Counted from the stretch's first letter, positions 9,831 through 21,467 are shown. The stretch is DNA of 64,000 nt from Serratia symbiotica (Periphyllus acericola) (GCF_964019515.1 NZ_OZ026452.1:1240001-1304000), one strand, 5' to 3'. Made by a program: numbers and translations. The notes: generated by a model from the sequence alone, not told the origin.

Positions 9831-10241
9831 TTAAGCCTCCTCGTCATCGCCCGATGCGCAACGGCGTTCGGCGTCATTCTTCACCACATTGGTCACCAGG
9901 TTGGACATGCGCATGCCTTCCACCAGCGAGTTGTCGTAGGCGAAAGTCATTTCCGGAACCAGACGCAAACGCATGGCTTTGCCAAGTAACGTGCGGATAT
10001 AACCGGCCGCATCCTGCAATGCTTTAATGCCATTGGTCACCTGGGCTGGATCATGATTTTCAGCCAACACGTTCAGGAAGGTAACGTAAACCTTGGCGTA
10101 TGCCAGATCGCGGGAAATTTCTACGCCGGATACGGTGGCCATGCCAATGCGCGGATCTTTGATTTCACGTTGCAAAATGATCGCAATCTCTTTCTGCATC
10201 TCTTGCGCTACGCGTTGACTACGGCTAAATTCTTTTGCCAT
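9831..10241 (-). CDS. rbfA: Ribosome-binding factor A
   Basis: KH-like protein that binds the 30S subunit late in 16S rRNA maturation and is needed in the cold. The start at 10241 ([15 protein letters not shown]) gives 136 residues, close to the 133 of E. coli, and is preceded by GGAGAG; the ATG at 10271 would add ten unsupported residues. Conserved blocks are [21 protein letters not shown] (partly) and AKVYVTFL. It is part of the rimP-nusA-infB-rbfA-truB operon. Confidence 0.95.
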   Translation of the reverse strand: MAKEFSRSQRVAQEMQKEIAIILQREIKDPRIGMATVSGVEISRDLAYAKVYVTFLNVLAENHDPAQVTNGIKALQDAAGYIRTLLGKAMRLRLVPEMTFAYDNSLVEGMRMSNLVTNVVKNDAERRCASGDDEEA

Positions 10242-10263
10242 TTTGGACTCTCCAGACAAATCT

Positions 10264-10281
10264 GGGGGCACAAAGGCCCCC
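10264..10281 (-). other. Short hairpin in the infB-rbfA spacer
   Basis: GGGGGC (10264-10269) and GCCCCC (10276-10281) pair around a 6-base loop, about 20 bases upstream of the rbfA start. The infB-rbfA spacer is 189 bases, long for this operon. The hairpin could attenuate or protect the rbfA message; no run of T follows it. Confidence 0.5.
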
Positions 10282-10430
10282 GTTAACAGATATTACATAC
10301 TTAAACTTGCCTCTTTTTTGACCCTCTTCACTCACCTCAGTGGCATAGTTGTCTATTCACCTGGGGATGCGCTCAGTTGCTGTCCTGAGGAAACTCGAAT
10401 TATTTTAGGTCATCAGCAGATGTACAGTCG

Positions 10431-13070
10431 TTAAGCAATGGTACGCTGGATTTCGATGATTTCGAACACCTCAATCATGTCGCCAACACGTACATCGTTG
10501 TAATTCTTAACACCAATACCACACTCCATGCCGTTACGGACTTCATTAACATCATCTTTGAAGCGGCGCAGGGACTCCAACTCACCTTCATAGATAACCA
10601 CGTTGTCACGCAGAACACGGATAGGGTTATGACGTTTGATCGTCCCTTCAGTGACCATACAACCGGCGATAGCACCGAATTTCGGTGATTTGAAGACGTC
10701 ACGCACTTTGGCTAAGCCGATAATCTGCTGTTTGTACTCAGGTGCCAGCATGCCGCTCATCGCCTGCTTCACTTCGTCGATTAGGCTATAAATTACCGAG
10801 TAATAGCGCAGATCCAGGCTTTCTGCTTCAATCACGCGGCGTGCCGAGGCATCAGCACGGACGTTGAAGCCCAGAATGATCGCGTTGGAGGCTACTGCCA
10901 GTGTAGCATCGGTTTCAGTAATGCCTCCCACGCCGGAGCCGACAATTTTCACCTTCACTTCGTCGGTAGAGATCTTCAGCAATGAATCCATAATCGCTTC
11001 GCAAGAACCCTGTACATCAGATTTCAGTACGATGTTCAGCTCAGAAACTTCCCCGTTTGTCATGTTGGAGAACATATTCTCCAGCTTAGATTTCTGCTGG
11101 CGCGCCAGTTTGACTTCGCGGAACTTGCCTTGACGATATAGTGCAACTTCACGCGCTTTTTTCTCGTCACGCACTACGGTCGCTTCATCACCCGCTTCTG
11201 GAATGCTGGAAAGACCCAGGATTTCCACCGGAATAGATGGGCCAGCGGAGGCCACTTCGTGGCCCAATTCATCACGCATCGCACGCACGCGGCCGTATTC
11301 AAAGCCGCACAGCACGATATCACCTTTGTTCAGCGTACCTTCCTGAACCAGAATGGTCGCCACCGGGCCATGGCCTTTATCTAGGAAGGATTCGATCACC
11401 ACTCCACTAGCCATGCCACTGCGTACCGCTTTCAGTTCGAGAACTTCAGCCTGCAACAAGATAGCATTAAGCAGTTCGTCGATACCGGTACCGACTTTCG
11501 CAGAAACATGGACGAACTGCGCTTCGCCACCCCACTCCTCCGGCATCACGCCGTACTGGGATAGCTCCTTCTTAACGCGGTCCACATCGGCTTCCGGCTT
11601 GTCGATTTTGTTAACTGCAACCACCAATGGCACCTGCGCCGCTTTCGCATGCTGGATAGCTTCAATGGTTTGTGGCATCACGCCATCATCGGCAGCAACC
11701 ACCAACACCACAATATCAGTCGCCTGAGCACCACGGGCGCGCATGGAAGTAAAAGCGGCGTGGCCTGGAGTATCCAAGAAGGTGATCATACCGTTGTCGG
11801 TTTCTACGTGATAAGCACCAATGTGCTGGGTAATACCGCCAGCTTCGCCCGCTGCCACTTTGGTGGAGCGAATGTAGTCCAGCAAAGAGGTTTTACCGTG
11901 GTCAACATGGCCCATGATGGTCACCACTGGTGCACGCGACTCAGCCGCAGCACCGGTATCACGGTCACTCATCAACGCTTCTTCCAGCTCATTCTCGCGA
12001 CGCAGGATAACCTTGTGGCCTATCTCTTCAGCCACTAGCTGTGCAGTTTCCTGATCGATGACCTGGTTGATGGTGGCCATTGCACCCAGCTTCATCATCA
12101 CTTTAATGACCTGAGAGCCTTTTACCGCCATTTTGTTGGCCAATTCAGCCACGGTGATGGTTTCACCAATAACCACGTCACGGTTTACCATCTGAGCTGG
12201 CTTGTTGAAGCTCTGCTGCAAACTGCTTAGCTTCCGTTTACCTTTACCTCCACGCGTTACAGCACGTGCTTCTTCACGATCTGCTTTAGACTCAGAAAGC
12301 TTACTGCCTTTCTTCTGCTTAGTCGCTTTGCCACCACGGGTGCGGGCGCGGCGCTCACCTTCAACTTTAGCGTCGTTTTCGTCTTCGGCGACACGGGCGT
12401 GCTGAGAGGTGGTCACATGGTAATCGGCAGTTTCAACTGCAGCGCTTGCTGCTTCAGCTTCTGCCCACTTCTCACCGTTCTCTTCAGCCATACGGAGCGC
12501 TTCTTCCGCCACGCGTTTGGCTTCTTCTTCGACCCTCCGGCGTACTTCTTCTTCCGCTTTACGTTTCAGTTCAGCCGCTTCGGCTTCACGGCGTGCTTTT
12601 TCTGCCTGAGCTGGCTTGATCATTTCATCGGTATGTTGATTGGTCACTTTTTCTTTTTCCGCTGCATTACGCTTAGCAATTCCTGCAGCCTCACGTTTGG
12701 CTTGCTCTCCGGCTGCACGTTTCGTTTCTTCATTACGCTGTGCCTGCTCTGCCGCTTCAACCTGTTTGGCTTCCTGCGTATTGCGATTTACATAGGTGCG
12801 TTTCTTGCGGACCTCAATTTGCACCGATTTACTTTTACCGCCGGTGCTCGGAATATTTAAGGTGCTGCGCGTTTTGCGCTGAAAAGTGAGTTTGTTCGGC
12901 ACACTGCCGTGTTCACGGTTCAGGTGCGCCAGCAAGGTTTCTTTTTCTTGCTGGGTCACAGAATCCGACTCTACCTTGTTGATTCCTGCATTAGCAAACT
13001 GCTGTACCAGGCGATCAACCGAAGTCTGAATCTCTGCTGCCAGCGATTTTACGGTTACATCTGTTGTCAT
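10431..13070 (-). CDS. infB: Translation initiation factor IF-2
   Basis: GTPase that places initiator fMet-tRNA on the 30S subunit and promotes subunit joining. The 879-residue protein has an IF2 N-terminal domain ([17 protein letters not shown]), a long charged Ala/Glu/Lys/Arg helix region at about 100-260, a second IF2_N domain, and the G domain with [20 protein letters not shown] and [10 protein letters not shown]-terminal beta-barrel and fMet-binding domains end in [13 protein letters not shown]. It is slightly shorter than the 890 residues of E. coli because of differences in the low-complexity linker. It follows nusA by 24 bases and is intact. Confidence 0.97.
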   Translation of the reverse strand: MTTDVTVKSLAAEIQTSVDRLVQQFANAGINKVESDSVTQQEKETLLAHLNREHGSVPNKLTFQRKTRSTLNIPSTGGKSKSVQIEVRKKRTYVNRNTQEAKQVEAAEQAQRNEETKRAAGEQAKREAAGIAKRNAAEKEKVTNQHTDEMIKPAQAEKARREAEAAELKRKAEEEVRRRVEEEAKRVAEEALRMAEENGEKWAEAEAASAAVETADYHVTTSQHARVAEDENDAKVEGERRARTRGGKATKQKKGSKLSESKADREEARAVTRGGKGKRKLSSLQQSFNKPAQMVNRDVVIGETITVAELANKMAVKGSQVIKVMMKLGAMATINQVIDQETAQLVAEEIGHKVILRRENELEEALMSDRDTGAAAESRAPVVTIMGHVDHGKTSLLDYIRSTKVAAGEAGGITQHIGAYHVETDNGMITFLDTPGHAAFTSMRARGAQATDIVVLVVAADDGVMPQTIEAIQHAKAAQVPLVVAVNKIDKPEADVDRVKKELSQYGVMPEEWGGEAQFVHVSAKVGTGIDELLNAILLQAEVLELKAVRSGMASGVVIESFLDKGHGPVATILVQEGTLNKGDIVLCGFEYGRVRAMRDELGHEVASAGPSIPVEILGLSSIPEAGDEATVVRDEKKAREVALYRQGKFREVKLARQQKSKLENMFSNMTNGEVSELNIVLKSDVQGSCEAIMDSLLKISTDEVKVKIVGSGVGGITETDATLAVASNAIILGFNVRADASARRVIEAESLDLRYYSVIYSLIDEVKQAMSGMLAPEYKQQIIGLAKVRDVFKSPKFGAIAGCMVTEGTIKRHNPIRVLRDNVVIYEGELESLRRFKDDVNEVRNGMECGIGVKNYNDVRVGDMIEVFEIIEIQRTIA

Positions 13071-13094
13071 GCTGTTCCTTCCTGCTACAGTTTA

Positions 13095-14603
13095 TTACGC
13101 GTTGTCGCCAAACCAACAGATATTACGTGCGGCCATGATCAACTCGCCGACTTGCTGGTTGCTAAGCCCTTCAATATCAGCCAGATCATCAATACCCTGC
13201 TCGGCAAGATCTTCCAGCGTACCAACCCCACACGCGGCCAGTTTAAAGGCCATGCTGCGCTCAAGACCAGGCAGGTTGAGTAAATCTTCTGCAGGTTCTT
13301 GGCTACCCAGGCTCTCTTTTTGAGCAAGGGCTAGCGTGGTCGATGCAGCTCTGGCGCGATCGCGCAATGCTTCAACCGTATCTTTATCCAGACCGTCGAT
13401 TTCCAACAGCTCTTTGATTGGCACATAGGCCAGCTCTTCCAAAGTGGAGAAGCCTTCTTCAACCAGAACGGTAGCGAAATCTTCGTTGATATCAAGATAC
13501 CTGGTAAAGGTATCAATAGCGGCCTGTGCTTCGGCCTGGTGCTTGGCCTGCAAATCATCCGCCGTCATCACGTTCAGTTCCCAACGGTCATCGTCGCGAT
13601 GCTGTTTCAACAACTGGGAGGCCAAACGCACATTTTGGCCATTACGGCCGATGGCCTGTGCCAGATTGCTGGCTTCAACGGCGATATCCATCGTACAATT
13701 ATCCTCATCAACCACGATGGAGGCCACGTCTGCCGGGGCCATGGCGTTGATGACGAACTGCGCAGGGTTATCATCCCACAGTATGATATCGATGCGTTCA
13801 CCACCGAGCTCGCTCGAAACGGCCTGAACGCGTGCACCGCGCATACCCACGCAGGCACCGACTGGATCGATGCGTTTGTCGTTGGTTTTTACTGCAATTT
13901 TTGCACGGGAACCGGGATCGCGGGCTGCCGCTTTAATCTCAATCACTTCTTCGCCGATTTCCGGCACTTCAATGCGGAACAGCTCTTTCAGCATCTCTGG
14001 GCTGGAACGGCTGACGAACAATTGCGCACCTCGGGCTTCAGGACGCACGGCATAAAGCACGCCACGGATGCGGTCACCAGGGCGGAAGTTTTCGCGCGGC
14101 AACATGTCTTCACGGCCAATCACTGCTTCGGCGTTGCTACCCAGATCCAGCGCGATACTATCACGATTAACTTTCTTCACAACGCCAGTGACGATCTCAT
14201 CTTCGTGTTCACGGAAAGCGTCAACCACCATCGCGCGCTCGGCTTCGCGTACTTTCTGCACGATAACCTGTTTGGCCGTCTGAGTGGTGATGCGGTCAAA
14301 GGTGACGGAATCGATCTGATCTTCGATATATACGCCCAACTCAGTGTCTGGCTCTTCATACTGAGCCGCTTCCAGCGTGATCTCACGCGTAGGCTGCGTC
14401 ACTTCATCAACGACGACCCAACGACGGAAGGTATCGAAATCGCCGGTTTTGCGATCAATGCTGACGCGGACGTCGATTTCCTGCTCATATTTTTTCTTGG
14501 TGGCGGTGGCTAAAGCGGTTTCCAACGCTTCGAAAATCTTTTCACGCGGAAGGGATTTTTCATTGGAAACTGCTTCAACAACAGCCAGAATCTCTTTATT
14601 CAT
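13095..14603 (-). CDS. nusA: Transcription elongation and termination factor NusA
   Basis: RNA polymerase-bound factor controlling pausing, termination and antitermination. From the ATG at 14603 ([16 protein letters not shown]) the protein has 502 residues, a little longer than the 495 of E. coli. It carries the N-terminal RNAP-binding domain, the S1 domain ([18 protein letters not shown]), two KH domains ([21 protein letters not shown] partly; [14 protein letters not shown]) and two C-terminal acidic repeats. A few extra charged residues follow RLASQL relative to E. coli. It is in the rimP-nusA-infB operon. The ATG at 14621 would add six residues and is less likely. Confidence 0.97.
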   Translation of the reverse strand: MNKEILAVVEAVSNEKSLPREKIFEALETALATATKKKYEQEIDVRVSIDRKTGDFDTFRRWVVVDEVTQPTREITLEAAQYEEPDTELGVYIEDQIDSVTFDRITTQTAKQVIVQKVREAERAMVVDAFREHEDEIVTGVVKKVNRDSIALDLGSNAEAVIGREDMLPRENFRPGDRIRGVLYAVRPEARGAQLFVSRSSPEMLKELFRIEVPEIGEEVIEIKAAARDPGSRAKIAVKTNDKRIDPVGACVGMRGARVQAVSSELGGERIDIILWDDNPAQFVINAMAPADVASIVVDEDNCTMDIAVEASNLAQAIGRNGQNVRLASQLLKQHRDDDRWELNVMTADDLQAKHQAEAQAAIDTFTRYLDINEDFATVLVEEGFSTLEELAYVPIKELLEIDGLDKDTVEALRDRARAASTTLALAQKESLGSQEPAEDLLNLPGLERSMAFKLAACGVGTLEDLAEQGIDDLADIEGLSNQQVGELIMAARNICWFGDNA

Positions 14604-14625
14604 CCTAGGTGCCTCATACAAACTT

Positions 14626-15096
14626 TTAAAAGTGGGGTATCAGGTTCGCTTTCTGGATATTGCTCAGCGCAAACACTTCATCTTTCCCATCTACAGTAAC
14701 CGTGATCATTGCGCCTTCGGCAGACTTGATAATACCTTGCCACTTGCGGCGGTTTTGAACTGCCATGCGCAGAACCAAGCTGACTTCTTCACCGAGAAAA
14801 CGCGTGTAGTGTTCTGCGGTGAACATCGGGCGATCAAGGCCAGGAGAGGAGACTTCTAAGTTGTAAGCGACTGCGATTGGTTCTTCGACATCCAATACAG
14901 CGCTAACTTGGTGGCTGACATCAGCGCAATCATCAACATTGATGCCGTTTTCACTGTCAATATAGATGCGGAGCGTAGATTGGCGCGCACGAATAAATTC
15001 AATGCCTACAAGCTCAAAACCCAACGCTTCTACCGGTGCTAAAAGCATCTCAGTTAACTTTTGCTCTAATATGCACAAACTCCACCCCCAGTACAT
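14626..15096 (-). CDS. rimP: Ribosome maturation factor RimP
   Basis: Assists 30S subunit assembly. The conserved body runs from [19 protein letters not shown] through [17 protein letters not shown] to [15 protein letters not shown]. The start is uncertain. ATG at 15096 gives 156 residues with an odd MYWGWSLC lead. A TTG at 15078 gives 150 residues, the E. coli length, and fits family N-termini better. E. coli uses GTG near this place, but here that codon aligns with TGG. It is the first protein gene after metY and precedes nusA by 22 bases. Confidence 0.93.
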   Translation of the reverse strand: MYWGWSLCILEQKLTEMLLAPVEALGFELVGIEFIRARQSTLRIYIDSENGINVDDCADVSHQVSAVLDVEEPIAVAYNLEVSSPGLDRPMFTAEHYTRFLGEEVSLVLRMAVQNRRKWQGIIKSAEGAMITVTVDGKDEVFALSNIQKANLIPHF

Positions 15097-15135
15097 AAAA
15101 AAAGGGCTAAATAGCCCAGTGATTCTGCTGCCAAA

Positions 15136-15166
15136 TAACAAAAAGCCCCGAAAATCGGGGCGTTAT
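15136..15166 (-). terminator. metY-rimP terminator/attenuator
   Basis: GCCCCGA (15145-15151) pairs with TCGGGGC (15155-15161); on the minus strand the stem is followed by five T. It lies between the tRNA genes and rimP, where enterics have an attenuator letting part of the transcription enter rimP-nusA-infB. A smaller hairpin (GGGCTA/TAGCCC, near 15103-15117) follows. Confidence 0.85.
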
Positions 15167-15295
15167 GTAACTGGACCCTATGTGCCGCTGAGCGACTTCG
15201 GTGCAACTTTCAAGCAAGTGTCATTTTCAAATGTTGTTCGAGAAAAGTGGATTTCATTCGAAAAGTGTATTTGAAAATCAACACCTAAATGAAAG

Positions 15296-15372
15296 TGGTT
15301 GCGGGGGCCGTATTTGAACCGACGACCTTCGGGTTATGGGCCCGGCGAGCTACTAAGCTGCTCCACCCCGCG
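15296..15372 (-). tRNA. metY: Initiator tRNA-fMet (CAT) with substitutions at invariant positions
   Basis: The 77-base sequence has an intact acceptor (CGCGGGG/CCCCGCA with the C1-A72 mismatch typical of initiators), the three G:C pairs of the anticodon stem, anticodon CAT (15336-15338) and encoded CCA. Compared with enteric fMet tRNA, three normally universal bases are changed: G18 to A (15354), U33 to C (15339) and C61 to A (15311), the last breaking the G53:C61 pair. Location directly upstream of rimP identifies it as metY. It may be a decaying copy with initiator function carried by genes elsewhere. Confidence 0.85.
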
Positions 15373-15431
15373 TCCGAAAACGTGCCGAATTTACGCAAAA
15401 AATCGCAAAATTGCAAGCTATCTCTTGGATT

Positions 15432-15518
15432 TGGTACCGAGGATGGGACTCGAACCCACAAGCCCGTTAGGGCACTACCACCTCAAGGTAGCGTGTCTAC
15501 CAATTCCACCACCTCGGT
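15432..15518 (-). tRNA. leuU: tRNA-Leu (GAG)
   Basis: An 87-base class II tRNA with long variable arm, acceptor ACCGAGG/CCTCGGT, D-loop with GG, anticodon GAG within CTTGAGG, T-arm GTGGG-TTCGAGT-CCCAT and encoded CCA. It lies between secG and metY as leuU does in E. coli. All stems pair, so it looks functional. Confidence 0.93.
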
Positions 15519-15594
15519 ACTGATTCTTACTGCTAACAGCCGTTGCAATTATCCAGTATCCAGATAAAACCGAGGTTTCAAGCGTTGTTGCTGC

Positions 15595-15918
15595 TTACTG
15601 CGGGATATCACTACTCGGCTTGGCTGGTGACGATGGCACGGTAGTTTGCTCAGACTTTACTGGCTGACCCAAATTTTCCCACTCGCTGCCTTTCTTGCTT
15701 TTGTTACTACTGAGGTTGCCCAAAACCAGGCTGATGACGAAAAACAATGTCGCCAACGCCGCAGTCATACGGGTCATAAAGTTGCCGTAACCGCTCGAGC
15801 CAAACAGTGTGGCAGAGGCACCGGCTACAGCTTCAGCGCCTTTACCTTGCTGCAACATAATCAGAGCAGCTAGCCCGATTGAGATCAGTAGGAAGATTAC
15901 CAGAAGAGCTTCGTACAT
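15595..15918 (-). CDS. secG: Protein-export membrane protein SecG
   Basis: Auxiliary subunit of the SecYEG translocon. The 107-residue protein has two membrane segments (about residues 2-22 and 52-70), the conserved MLQQGKGAEAVAGASATLFGSSG cytosolic loop (in parts) and LVLGNLSSNKSKKGSEWENL. It is followed by leuU on the same strand, the enteric order. Intact. Confidence 0.96.
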   Translation of the reverse strand: MYEALLVIFLLISIGLAALIMLQQGKGAEAVAGASATLFGSSGYGNFMTRMTAALATLFFVISLVLGNLSSNKSKKGSEWENLGQPVKSEQTTVPSSPAKPSSDIPQ

Positions 15919-16106
15919 AGTCGTACCCGTGTCCTTGCGGCTTCAACCGCATGCCAGATGCTTTTCACCTCAAAGCTTCTAAAAAGAAGTCTCAGGCACT
16001 CTTATATGCTGACTATTTAAGCGGTTTTGAATACTAACTAAAGCCGCCAAACCGCGCAAGGGCAATTTTCTGCAACCAATGCGTTTGCAGAAAAAAACAC
16101 CAACAA

Positions 16107-17456
16107 TTATTTTTCCTGATAACCGGCTGATTTCACAGCGTCAGCGATGCGCTGTGCCAGCACAGTCACCTGCTGTTCATCCTCTCCTTCCACCATAACA
16201 CGGATAAGCGGTTCGGTGCCGGATTTGCGCAACAATACACGGCCGCGATCGGCCAACGCAGCTTCAACCTGTTCAGTGATTTTACGCACTTCAGCGGATT
16301 CCAATGGGTTGTGCTCGCCCTCGAAACACACGTTGATCAGGATCTGAGGCAACAGCTTCATCCCTCTGCATAGATCATACAGGCTAATGTTATTACTCAC
16401 CATTGCGGTCAGCACCTGCAACCCAGCCACAATGCCATCGCCGGTCGTGGTTTTATCCAACAGGATTACATGGCCGGAGTTCTCCGCGCCGAGGCGCCAG
16501 TCCAGTTCTTGCAGCTTTTCCAACACGTAGCGATCACCGACTTTGGCGCGCGCAAACGGGATACCCAGTTGCTTCAGCGCCAACTCTAACCCCATATTGC
16601 TCATCAGCGTACCGACCGCACCACCGCGCAACTGGCTTTGACGCAGTCCTTCCCGAGCAATGATATACAGGATCTGGTCTCCATCCACCTTGTTGCCCAA
16701 ATGATCCACCATCATCACACGGTCTCCATCACCGTCGAACGCCAACCCAACATGCGCCTTTTCTTTTAGCACCGATTGCTGCAACTGGCGGACATCGGTC
16801 GCACCGCATTTTTCATTAATGTTCATGCCATCCGGCGCGACGCCGATGGCAATCACTGTAGCCCCCAGCTCACGCAACACGCTCGGCGCAATGTGGTAGG
16901 TGGCACCGTTGGCGCAATCGACCACAATTTTCAACCCCTTCAGGCTCAGTTCACTGGGGAAGGTGCCTTTGCAGAATTCTATGTAACGACCAGCGGCGTC
17001 GATAATCCGGCTGGATTTACCCAACTCCGAGGATTGCACACAAGTCAGCGGTTTTTCTATCTCAGCTTCAATCGCTTCCTCAACGTCATCCGGCAACTTG
17101 GCCCCGTCGATCGAGAAAAACTTGATGCCGTTATCGTAGAACGGGTTGTGCGAGGCAGAAATCACGATGCCGGCTTCAGCGCGGAAAGTGCGTGTCAGGT
17201 AGGCTACCGCCGGCGTCGGCATCGGGCCGGTGAAGGAAGCAGACAACCCTGCGGCTGCCAAGCCAGCTTCCAGCGCGGACTCCAGCATATAACCGGAAAT
17301 GCGGGTATCCTTACCGATAATGATTTTGCGAGAGCCGTGACGCGCCAGCACTTTACCGGCCGCCCAACCCAGTTTCAGCACGAAGTCCGGGGTGATTGGG
17401 CTATCACCGACCTTGCCACGAATACCATCGGTGCCAAAATATTTGCGCTCACTCAT
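16107..17456 (-). CDS. glmM: Phosphoglucosamine mutase
   Basis: Converts glucosamine-6-phosphate to glucosamine-1-phosphate, the step before UDP-GlcNAc that feeds peptidoglycan and lipid A. From ATG 17456 ([14 protein letters not shown]) it is 449 residues. The phosphorylated Ser is S102 in [12 protein letters not shown]; the metal-binding loop is DGDGDR near 243; the sugar-binding GAENSGH and the C-terminal phosphate-binding [12 protein letters not shown] are present. The start at 17528 would add 24 unsupported residues that overlap folP. It follows folP by four bases. Confidence 0.96.
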   Translation of the reverse strand: MSERKYFGTDGIRGKVGDSPITPDFVLKLGWAAGKVLARHGSRKIIIGKDTRISGYMLESALEAGLAAAGLSASFTGPMPTPAVAYLTRTFRAEAGIVISASHNPFYDNGIKFFSIDGAKLPDDVEEAIEAEIEKPLTCVQSSELGKSSRIIDAAGRYIEFCKGTFPSELSLKGLKIVVDCANGATYHIAPSVLRELGATVIAIGVAPDGMNINEKCGATDVRQLQQSVLKEKAHVGLAFDGDGDRVMMVDHLGNKVDGDQILYIIAREGLRQSQLRGGAVGTLMSNMGLELALKQLGIPFARAKVGDRYVLEKLQELDWRLGAENSGHVILLDKTTTGDGIVAGLQVLTAMVSNNISLYDLCRGMKLLPQILINVCFEGEHNPLESAEVRKITEQVEAALADRGRVLLRKSGTEPLIRVMVEGEDEQQVTVLAQRIADAVKSAGYQEK

Positions 17457-17460
17457 GTTT

Positions 17461-18297
17461 CTACTGTCCCTTAGCTGAAAGTGTTGCCTCGACGACACGC
17501 ATCGCCTCAACGGTTTCTTTAACGTCATGCACTCTGATAATCTGCGCGCCCTGCATCGCAGCGATCACTGCGCACGCCACGCTGCCGATGACGCGTTGAT
17601 CAGGCGGCACGTTCAATAGCTGTCCAATCATCGACTTGCGTGACATCCCCACCATCAGCGGCAGACCGAAGCGGTGAAATTCCGACAACCGCGCCAGAAG
17701 CTGGTAGTTGTGTGCTAGATTTTTACCAAACCCGAAGCCTGGGTCGAGCAGCAATTGCTGATTTGTTATCCCAGCATCATGGCAACGCTTGATATGACGC
17801 TCAAAAAATATCTTCACATCAGCAATCAGGTCATCGTAATGCGGTGCATGATGCATAGTGCGTGGCTGCCCCTGCATGTGCATCAGGCACACCGGCAAGC
17901 CGCTTTCGGCCGCAGCAGCCAACGCGCCGGGTTCCTGCAACGAGCGGATATCGTTAATCAGATGCACTCCCGCTTGTGCCGACTCACGGATCACCCCCGC
18001 TTTAGACGTATCAACCGAGATAAACACCTCGAAACGCTGCGCCAATGCCTCCACTACCGATACCACCCGTGCAATCTCTTCATCCTCACTGACCTCTTCC
18101 GCCCCCGGCCGGGTGGATTCGCCCCCCACGTCGATCATGGTAGCACCAGCTGAAATCAGCGCATACGCATGCAACAGTGCCTGATTGAGTTGGTTGTAAC
18201 GACCACCGTCAGAAAACGAATCCGGCGTCACATTGAGGATGCCCATCACCTGCGGATGGGAGAGATTGAGCGTCATGTCGCGCAGGGCTAACTGCAT
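17461..18297 (-). CDS. folP: Dihydropteroate synthase
   Basis: Condenses p-aminobenzoate with the pterin pyrophosphate in folate synthesis. The 278-residue TIM-barrel protein has the signature blocks [48 protein letters not shown] and the sulfonamide-site region [11 protein letters not shown]. It starts at ATG 18297 and is cotranscribed with glmM. Intact, so folate synthesis is probably retained at this step. Confidence 0.96.
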   Translation of the reverse strand: MQLALRDMTLNLSHPQVMGILNVTPDSFSDGGRYNQLNQALLHAYALISAGATMIDVGGESTRPGAEEVSEDEEIARVVSVVEALAQRFEVFISVDTSKAGVIRESAQAGVHLINDIRSLQEPGALAAAAESGLPVCLMHMQGQPRTMHHAPHYDDLIADVKIFFERHIKRCHDAGITNQQLLLDPGFGFGKNLAHNYQLLARLSEFHRFGLPLMVGMSRKSMIGQLLNVPPDQRVIGSVACAVIAAMQGAQIIRVHDVKETVEAMRVVEATLSAKGQ

Positions 18298-18300
18298 GGC

Positions 18301-18491
18301 TATACCCTAAATAATTGGAGTGACATCACAGCGGCATGAGCGTGACAAATCTGCCGAGAACCGATTTGAGCAGCACTTGCGCTGGCCCACAGGGGAGCCC
18401 CATTAATCCCCATGAGCTTACTAAAGTAAGTCACTGAGGTGACAAATCTGCCGGGACAAATCGCTCAGGAACCGATTTAAATGCCGCAAGG
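18301..18491. repeat. Dispersed intergenic repeat, copy 1
   Basis: This stretch shares an ordered set of blocks with 49090-49277: AATAATT near one end, GTGACAAATC, ACCGATTTGA, GCACTTGCGCTGG, TTAATCCCC and a palindrome around AGCTTACTAAAGTAAGT. It resembles repeats seen between genes in Serratia and Yersinia. Boundaries are approximate and this copy has diverged, with GTGACAAATCTGCC occurring twice. Confidence 0.6.
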
Positions 18492-18661
18492 GAAATCTAC
18501 AAGAATGTGATTCCTAATAAATTTGAACGCTGCATGCAGTGCCCCCGAGGGGGTGAGACCCACATATGGGCCGAGTAACTGCGCAGCCAACACATATGCA
18601 TTCAAGTATGATGGATATCATTCACCTGACTGTTGCATGGTGCGCTGCCTACCGGGCAGTA

Positions 18662-18683
18662 AAAACCCCGGCATGCCGGGGTT
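18662..18683 (-). terminator. ftsH terminator
   Basis: A perfect 22-base palindrome (AAACCCCGGCA and its complement) lies 39 bases after the ftsH stop; on the minus strand it ends in a T run. Confidence 0.85.
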
Positions 18684-18721
18684 TAATGTTACCACATAGC
18701 AGAAGTGACTTGTCGAGCTGT

Positions 18722-20638
18722 TCAAACATGGTTATTGCCTGGACTCGGCGTGTGCGATTCTTCTACCGACGTCGGCGCTTTTGGCGTGCCGACGGCGTCG
18801 GGGCCATTACCTTTGTTTGCATCGTCCCAACCCGCTGGCGGACGTACGTCTTGGCGGTGCATCAGATCGTCGATCTGCGGCGCATCAATGGTTTCATATT
18901 TCATCAGTGCATTCTTCATTGAATGCAGGATGTCCATATTTTCCATCAACAGTGAACGGGCGCGCACGTAGTTGCGTTCAATCAGAGATTTTACTTCCTG
19001 ATCAATGATGCGTGCGGTTTCATCCGACATGTGCTTCGCCTTGGCGACGGAACGGCCAAGGAACACTTCGCCCTCTTCTTCTGCATACAACAGCGGCCCC
19101 AGCTTCTCAGAGAAACCCCATTGAGTCACCATGTTGCGGGCGATAGAGGTCGCCACTTTAATATCGTTCGACGCCCCAGTAGACACATTTTCCGACCCGT
19201 AGATGATCTCTTCCGCCAGACGGCCACCATAAAGGGTGGAGATTTGGCTCTCCAGCTTCTGACGGCTTGCGCTGATTGAATCGCCTTCCGGCAGGAAGAA
19301 GGTCACGCCAAGTGCTCGGCCACGAGGGATAATGGTGACCTTGTGAACCGGATCGTGTTCTGGTACCAGACGCCCGATGATAGCGTGACCTGCTTCATGA
19401 TATGCGGTCGATTCCTTCTGCGCTTCGGTCATCACCATGGAGCGACGTTCCGCACCCATCATGATCTTGTCTTTAGCTTTTTCGAACTCAACCATTGATA
19501 CCACACGTTTGTTGCTACGGGCAGTGAACAATGCCGCCTCGTTGACCAGGTTGGCCAAGTCAGCACCAGAGAAGCCTGGTGTACCTCGAGCAATGACGGA
19601 GGTATCGATATCGGCATCCAACGGCACACGGCGCATATGTACCTTCAGGATCTGCTCACGACCGCGCACATCCGGCAAGCCGACAACCACCTGACGGTCA
19701 AAGCGGCCTGGTCGCAGCAGCGCCGGATCAAGAACGTCAGGGCGGTTGGTTGCCGCGATGACGATGATGCCTTCGTTGCCTTCAAAACCATCCATCTCCA
19801 CCAGCATTTGGTTCAGGGTCTGCTCACGTTCATCGTGACCGCCACCCAGGCCGGCACCACGTTGACGACCTACGGCATCGATTTCATCAATGAAGATGAT
19901 GCAAGGTGCTGCTTTCTTGGCCTGCTCGAACATGTCGCGCACACGGGAAGCCCCCACACCAACAAACATTTCCACGAAGTCAGAACCAGAAATGGTAAAG
20001 AACGGGACTTTTGCCTCGCCAGCGATCGCTTTCGCCAAGAGCGTTTTACCAGTCCCCGGTGGGCCAACCATCAGCACGCCTTTAGGGATCTTGCCGCCCA
20101 GCTTTTGGAAACGGCTCGGTTCGCGCAGGTATTCCACCAGTTCGCTCACTTCTTCTTTCGCTTCATCACAACCGGCGACATCAGCAAAAGTGGTCTTGAT
20201 CTGATCTTCGCTCAGCATGCGAGCCTTGCTCTTGCCAAAGGACATCGCGCCCTTACCGACACCGCCTTGCATCTGGCGCATAAAGAAGATCCAAACCCCG
20301 ATCAGCAACAGCATCGGGAACCACGAAATAAAGATAGAGGCCAGCAAGCTCGGCTCTTCAGGCGGCTCACCGACAACTTTCACATTCTTGGTTAACAACG
20401 TATCCAACAACCTGGGATCGTTGACAGGGATGTAAGTCTTGTATTTGCTACTGTCTTTCTTGGTAACGTTAATTTCGCGTCCGTTAATTCGCGCTTCGCG
20501 AACCTGATCCTGGGTCAGTTCAGACATGAAGGTAGAATAATCTACCCTACGGCCATTCGACTCGCTGGGCCCAAAACTCTGGAATACAGACATCAATACT
20601 ACTGCGATGACTAACCAGAGAATTAGGTTTTTAGCCAT
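18722..20638 (-). CDS. ftsH: ATP-dependent zinc metalloprotease FtsH
   Basis: Inner-membrane AAA+ protease that degrades LpxC, sigma-32 and unassembled membrane proteins. From ATG 20638 ([16 protein letters not shown]) it has 638 residues, with two membrane segments (about 4-22 and 98-119), Walker A GPPGTGKT at 192-199, Walker [12 protein letters not shown], the SRH block [19 protein letters not shown], and zinc site HEAGH near 414. The tail is Pro/Gly-rich. Its substrate LpxC and its regulator YejM are both encoded intact in this window, so the lipid A control circuit appears whole. It follows rlmE by 56 bases. Confidence 0.97.
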   Translation of the reverse strand: MAKNLILWLVIAVVLMSVFQSFGPSESNGRRVDYSTFMSELTQDQVREARINGREINVTKKDSSKYKTYIPVNDPRLLDTLLTKNVKVVGEPPEEPSLLASIFISWFPMLLLIGVWIFFMRQMQGGVGKGAMSFGKSKARMLSEDQIKTTFADVAGCDEAKEEVSELVEYLREPSRFQKLGGKIPKGVLMVGPPGTGKTLLAKAIAGEAKVPFFTISGSDFVEMFVGVGASRVRDMFEQAKKAAPCIIFIDEIDAVGRQRGAGLGGGHDEREQTLNQMLVEMDGFEGNEGIIVIAATNRPDVLDPALLRPGRFDRQVVVGLPDVRGREQILKVHMRRVPLDADIDTSVIARGTPGFSGADLANLVNEAALFTARSNKRVVSMVEFEKAKDKIMMGAERRSMVMTEAQKESTAYHEAGHAIIGRLVPEHDPVHKVTIIPRGRALGVTFFLPEGDSISASRQKLESQISTLYGGRLAEEIIYGSENVSTGASNDIKVATSIARNMVTQWGFSEKLGPLLYAEEEGEVFLGRSVAKAKHMSDETARIIDQEVKSLIERNYVRARSLLMENMDILHSMKNALMKYETIDAPQIDDLMHRQDVRPPAGWDDANKGNGPDAVGTPKAPTSVEESHTPSPGNNHV

Positions 20639-20694
20639 GTCACTCAAGGGATGAACCTCATATTACAACTGTGTTAACAAACAGCGTTAGGGGA

Positions 20695-21324
20695 CTACAG
20701 CTTGCGCCCTGTCGCTACAATGTACACTTCGCGCGAACGGGCGCGGGAAGCGTCTGGCTTACGAATCTTAACCTTCGTAAACAGGGAGCGAATTTCCCGT
20801 AGGTACTCGTCAAAGCCATCTCCCTGAAACACCTTCACCAGGAAACTTCCGCCTGGTGCGAGGACATCACGACACATCTCCAATGCTAATTCCACCAGAT
20901 ACATCGATCTTGAAATATCGACGGCAGGGGTGCCGCTCATATTCGGAGCCATGTCAGACATAACTACCTGAACCTTACTCTCACCTACACGTTCCAGCAG
21001 GGCTTTGAGCACCCATTCATCACGAAAATCGCCCTGAAGGAAATCAACGCCAACGATAGGGTCCATCGGCAAAATATCACAAGCAAAGATGCGACCCGCA
21101 CCGCCGATTTGGGTAGCCACGTATTGCGACCAGCCACCCGGCGCTGCCCCCAAGTCCACTATGGTCATGCCTGCTTTAAAAAGTTTGTCACTCTGCTGTA
21201 TTTCATCAATTTTAAACCAGGCGCGGGAACGCAGCCTTTTTTTCTGCGCCTGCTGCACATATTTATCACTAAAGTGTTCTTGCAACCAGCGACTAGAGCT
21301 AGCAGAGCGCTTTTTATTAGCCAT
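20695..21324 (-). CDS. rlmE: 23S rRNA 2'-O-ribose U2552 methyltransferase RlmE
   Basis: Heat-shock methyltransferase of the 50S A-site loop, also called FtsJ/RrmJ. From ATG 21324 ([18 protein letters not shown]) it is 209 residues, the E. coli length. The SAM site [11 protein letters not shown], the catalytic region [12 protein letters not shown] and the FLVKVF lysine are present. It precedes ftsH in a shared operon and is divergent from yhbY. Intact. Confidence 0.96.
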   Translation of the reverse strand: MANKKRSASSSRWLQEHFSDKYVQQAQKKRLRSRAWFKIDEIQQSDKLFKAGMTIVDLGAAPGGWSQYVATQIGGAGRIFACDILPMDPIVGVDFLQGDFRDEWVLKALLERVGESKVQVVMSDMAPNMSGTPAVDISRSMYLVELALEMCRDVLAPGGSFLVKVFQGDGFDEYLREIRSLFTKVKIRKPDASRARSREVYIVATGRKL

Positions 21325-21467
21325 CTGGTTTTCCAACTATCGTAAAGAGAGTCTTATGCCAGGATCACTGCTCATGTGGGCCCCCGTCGATAAAGACCGA
21401 TTTGGCGATACACATGAGATGGCGGTAGAATGTCTCGTTTTCAATCCCAACTTAAGTAAAAAAGACA

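Larger units (their letters stand above)
18298..18721. other. 424-base spacer between ftsH and folP
   Basis: No coding signal is visible. It holds a dispersed enterobacterial repeat (18301-18491), a GC-rich stretch with short palindromes around 18540-18580, and the ftsH terminator at 18662-18683. Confidence 0.6.

Noticed and set aside
13539..14513. A 324-codon plus-strand open frame.
   Set aside because: It lies entirely antisense to nusA, whose protein is clearly conserved; the product resembles nothing and follows from nusA codon composition.
15289..15567. A 92-codon plus-strand open frame containing DGTRTHKPVRALPPQG.
   Set aside because: It is the antisense of metY and leuU; such false ORFs over tRNA genes are common.
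19637..20395. A 252-codon plus-strand open frame inside ftsH.
   Set aside because: Antisense shadow of ftsH; His/Gln-rich composition reflects reverse-complement codons.
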